A stretch of DNA of 62,024 nucleotides, from positions 1-62,024 of the forward strand of contig NZ_MUBM01000105.1 in NCBI RefSeq assembly GCF_002154505.1, read 5' to 3'. The translations under genes were made by a program, and so were the position numbers. Source of the DNA: Streptomyces carpinensis. Lineage in GTDB: Bacteria > Actinomycetota > Actinomycetes > Streptomycetales > Streptomycetaceae. Shown piece after piece: positions 60,370 to 62,024 of the stretch. Numbering within the stretch: the first letter of the stretch is position 1; each line of letters starts with the position of its first letter. The notes beneath the pieces are model-generated. The model saw only the letters and a list, made by a program, of their open reading frames with translations, was not told the DNA's origin and made no database searches.

Positions 60370-62024
60370 TGGACGCCCGACCCGCCGACGCGGCACGCCG
60401 GGCCCTGCGGGAGGCCAGGCAGCAGCAGGCGCCACATACGGAGAGCCCCGCCGCCCCACGAAGGCCAGAGCCCCGAGAGGCCCCCGGGCCGGAAGAACCG
60501 ACCACCGACACGGACCGGCCGGCTGACCTGGCCCGCGAGGCTCTGCGCGGCGCGGTCTCCGCCCGGCGCGGCGCCGGTTCCCCGTCCGGCGGCTCCCGGG
60601 ACACGCCGCCGAAGGCCACCGGCGACACCACCGACGTGCCGCCCCGTCAACACCCGGAGCACCCCGACGAGCCACCGGGCGCCGCCGCGCCCACAGGCGG
60701 TGACCCCAGCGCCTCATCCCGGCCCGCTGGGTCGCGCCCCGCCGACGCGGCACGCGAGGCACTGCGCGCCGCCCTGGCGCGCCGCGACGCGGACGCTGAA
60801 CCGACGCGTGCGGAGCCGACGCGCACGGACACCACATCGGCCGAAGGCGTGCCCGCGAGCCGAGCGGGCCGGAGCGTTCCGGGAGGCGGCCGCGCAGGTG
60901 CGGGTGCCCGTGAGGTGCGGGAGTTGCTCGCCGGCGCGTTCCGGATGCCCCGCTCGACAGCGACCGGGTCCGGCCAGGAACTCGGTGACAACCACGTGCG
61001 GGAACAGGGGAGTCGGGACCTCCGGGAGGCCCCGGCCCCCCGCTCCGCCACTCGCGCGACCGACCCCTCGGCACATGTCTCGCCGGACATCGAGGTGCAC
61101 GGCCACCACGGCCCCGCACCCGAACCCCCCGCCCCATCGGACCCCTCCGACTCTTCCCAGGACCACCCGAGGCCTCCCGCCGGACCCGCGCCCCCTGCCG
61201 AACCCGGCACGTCCGCCGAAGCCGCCGCCTCTGCCGGCGCCGGCACGCCCGCGGGCTCGGGCACCCCCGACAGCCTCACCGGACCCCGCGCACCCGGCGC
61301 ACCCCGTGCCGCTCCCCCCACCATGGCCTCGCCGCGGCGGGACGGCGACGCGCGGCGGACCTTTCCCGCGTTCCCCGCCCGGACGCCGGGGGAGTCCGGT
61401 TTCGCCGAGACGTGGTGGGGCGACGCGTGGATCAACGCGCTGGAGAAGGGCGCACTGGACGCGGCGCGGCTGGCCCGGGGGCGGGGTTACGCGGAGAAGG
61501 GGCACGTGGACGCCATCACCGTGACGCCGGGCCTCGTCCTGGCGTACGTGCAGGGGAGCCGTCCACGCCCGTACCGGGTCCAGGTGCGGCTGCGGACGCT
61601 GGACGACGCCGACTGGGACCGCTTTCTGGACGCCGCCGCCGAACGTCCCGGGCACATCGCCGCGCTCCTCGACAAGGAGATGCCCCAGTCCCTCGCCGAC
61701 TGCGGCGTCCCGCTGCTCCCCGGCCCCGGCGACCTCGAACCGCACTGCAGTTGCCCCGACCGCGGCCACCCCTGCAAACACGCGGCGGCCCTGTGCTACC
61801 AGACCGCGCGACTGCTGGACGCCGACCCCTTCGTCCTGCTGCTGCTCCGCGGCCGAGGCGAGCGCGAGCTGCTGGACGCCCTCTCCCGGCTGAGCGCCAC
61901 ACGCTCGGCGCGCGCCGCGCGCGAGCGGGCACCGGAGCCGTTGCCCGGGGTGCGCGCCAGTGACGTCGTCGCGCCGCGCCGACTGCCGCCCCTGCCCGCC
62001 CCGCTGCCGCCTGCCGCCTGCCGC
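60369..62024 (+). CDS. SWIM zinc-finger protein, cut by the window end
   Basis: Frame open from the ATG at 60369 (TGATG overlap with the helicase stop) to the window end, 552 codons, so the C-terminus is missing. Residues about 1-320 are low-complexity Pro/Ala/Arg-rich and contain a motif three times: PADAARRALREA, PADLAREALRGAVSARR and PADAAREALRAALARR. A globular part begins near TFPAFPARTPGESGFAETWWGDAW (about residue 340), a signature of SWIM proteins that accompany SNF2 helicases. The zinc finger CSCPDRGHPCKHAAALCY has ligands Cys460, Cys462, Cys469 and His471. It probably binds DNA or the helicase. Long repeat-bearing linkers are variable in this family. Confidence 0.88.
   Translation, partial: MDARPADAARRALREARQQQAPHTESPAAPRRPEPREAPGPEEPTTDTDRPADLAREALRGAVSARRGAGSPSGGSRDTPPKATGDTTDVPPRQHPEHPDEPPGAAAPTGGDPSASSRPAGSRPADAAREALRAALARRDADAEPTRAEPTRTDTTSAEGVPASRAGRSVPGGGRAGAGAREVRELLAGAFRMPRSTATGSGQELGDNHVREQGSRDLREAPAPRSATRATDPSAHVSPDIEVHGHHGPAPEPPAPSDPSDSSQDHPRPPAGPAPPAEPGTSAEAAASAGAGTPAGSGTPDSLTGPRAPGAPRAAPPTMASPRRDGDARRTFPAFPARTPGESGFAETWWGDAWINALEKGALDAARLARGRGYAEKGHVDAITVTPGLVLAYVQGSRPRPYRVQVRLRTLDDADWDRFLDAAAERPGHIAALLDKEMPQSLADCGVPLLPGPGDLEPHCSCPDRGHPCKHAAALCYQTARLLDADPFVLLLLRGRGERELLDALSRLSATRSARAARERAPEPLPGVRASDVVAPRRLPPLPAPLPPAACR

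Noticed and set aside
57646..61137. Long minus-strand frame of about 1160 codons across the SNF2 and SWIM genes
   Set aside because: It is antisense to two well-supported genes, has no family similarity, and is Arg/Gly/Val-rich as expected of the GC shadow frame.

Overview
This is a high-GC actinobacterial chromosome window, almost certainly from a Streptomyces. Codons strongly prefer G or C at the third position, GTG starts and 4-base ATGA/GTGA overlaps are common, several genes look leaderless, and families typical of the genus are present (an XRE/DUF5753 regulator with DUF397 and an anti-sigma-type ATPase, an RNase Sa-type enzyme, a barrage of conserved small proteins). The gene order resembles, from memory and unchecked, the allantoin/glyoxylate region of the S. 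coelicolor arm (gcl to allR/allB/alc and on to a sugar ABC system and an SNF2 helicase). I see no tRNA, rRNA or CRISPR.

Layout. 1-4.6 kb: a GAF-LuxR regulator divergent from two translationally coupled acyl-CoA synthetases. 4.6-5.0 kb: a gene-free stretch that looks like a TnpB-less IS200/IS605-type remnant. 5.3-19.6 kb: purine and glyoxylate catabolism: glyoxylate carboligase, catalase, tartronate semialdehyde reductase, hydroxypyruvate isomerase, a DUF77-like protein with a short HTH_22 regulator, then uraD-pucM-uricase-permease-deaminase and a second purine permease. 19.6-29.5 kb: mixed housekeeping genes (thioesterase, phosphatase, serine hydrolase, XRE/DUF397/ATPase set, TPR protein, aminotransferase divergent from an HxlR regulator, VWA protein pair). 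29.6-32.7 kb: two divergent NIS siderophore synthetases. 32.8-36.4 kb: a possible redox/iron-sulfur module (membrane protein, cupins, 7Fe ferredoxin, DUF2249 protein, Cys-containing ArsR-like regulator). 36.5-44.3 kb: HipA-like kinase, malate synthase, MocA-like protein, IclR regulator (AllR-like), allantoinase, allantoicase. 44.4-50.2 kb: SDR, AIM24 protein, secreted or lipid-anchored RNase, quinone-reductase-like enzyme, a badly frameshifted response regulator and a P450. 50.4-57.4 kb: Gfo/Idh/MocA oxidoreductase, GntR regulator, sugar ABC transporter with one ATPase, ROK kinase. 57.5 kb to the end: SNF2 helicase coupled to a SWIM zinc-finger protein that runs off the window.

How it works together. 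Urate is imported by NCS2 permeases and taken by uricase, HIU hydrolase and OHCU decarboxylase to allantoin. Allantoinase and allantoicase give ureidoglycolate and urea, and the glyoxylate released is either condensed by Gcl and reduced to glycerate or joined to acetyl-CoA by malate synthase. Catalase removes the uricase peroxide. Two palindromic motifs recur in front of these scattered operons: a 15-mer near TTCCGCTTTGTGGAA, usually as two sites 21 bp apart (gcl, hyi, aceB, allR/allB; single at the catalase), and a 17-mer TTCAAC-N5-GTTGAA (catalase, uraD operon, aceB, allB). They mark a shared regulon, most simply controlled by the IclR protein at 40.7-41.5 kb plus a second unknown factor.
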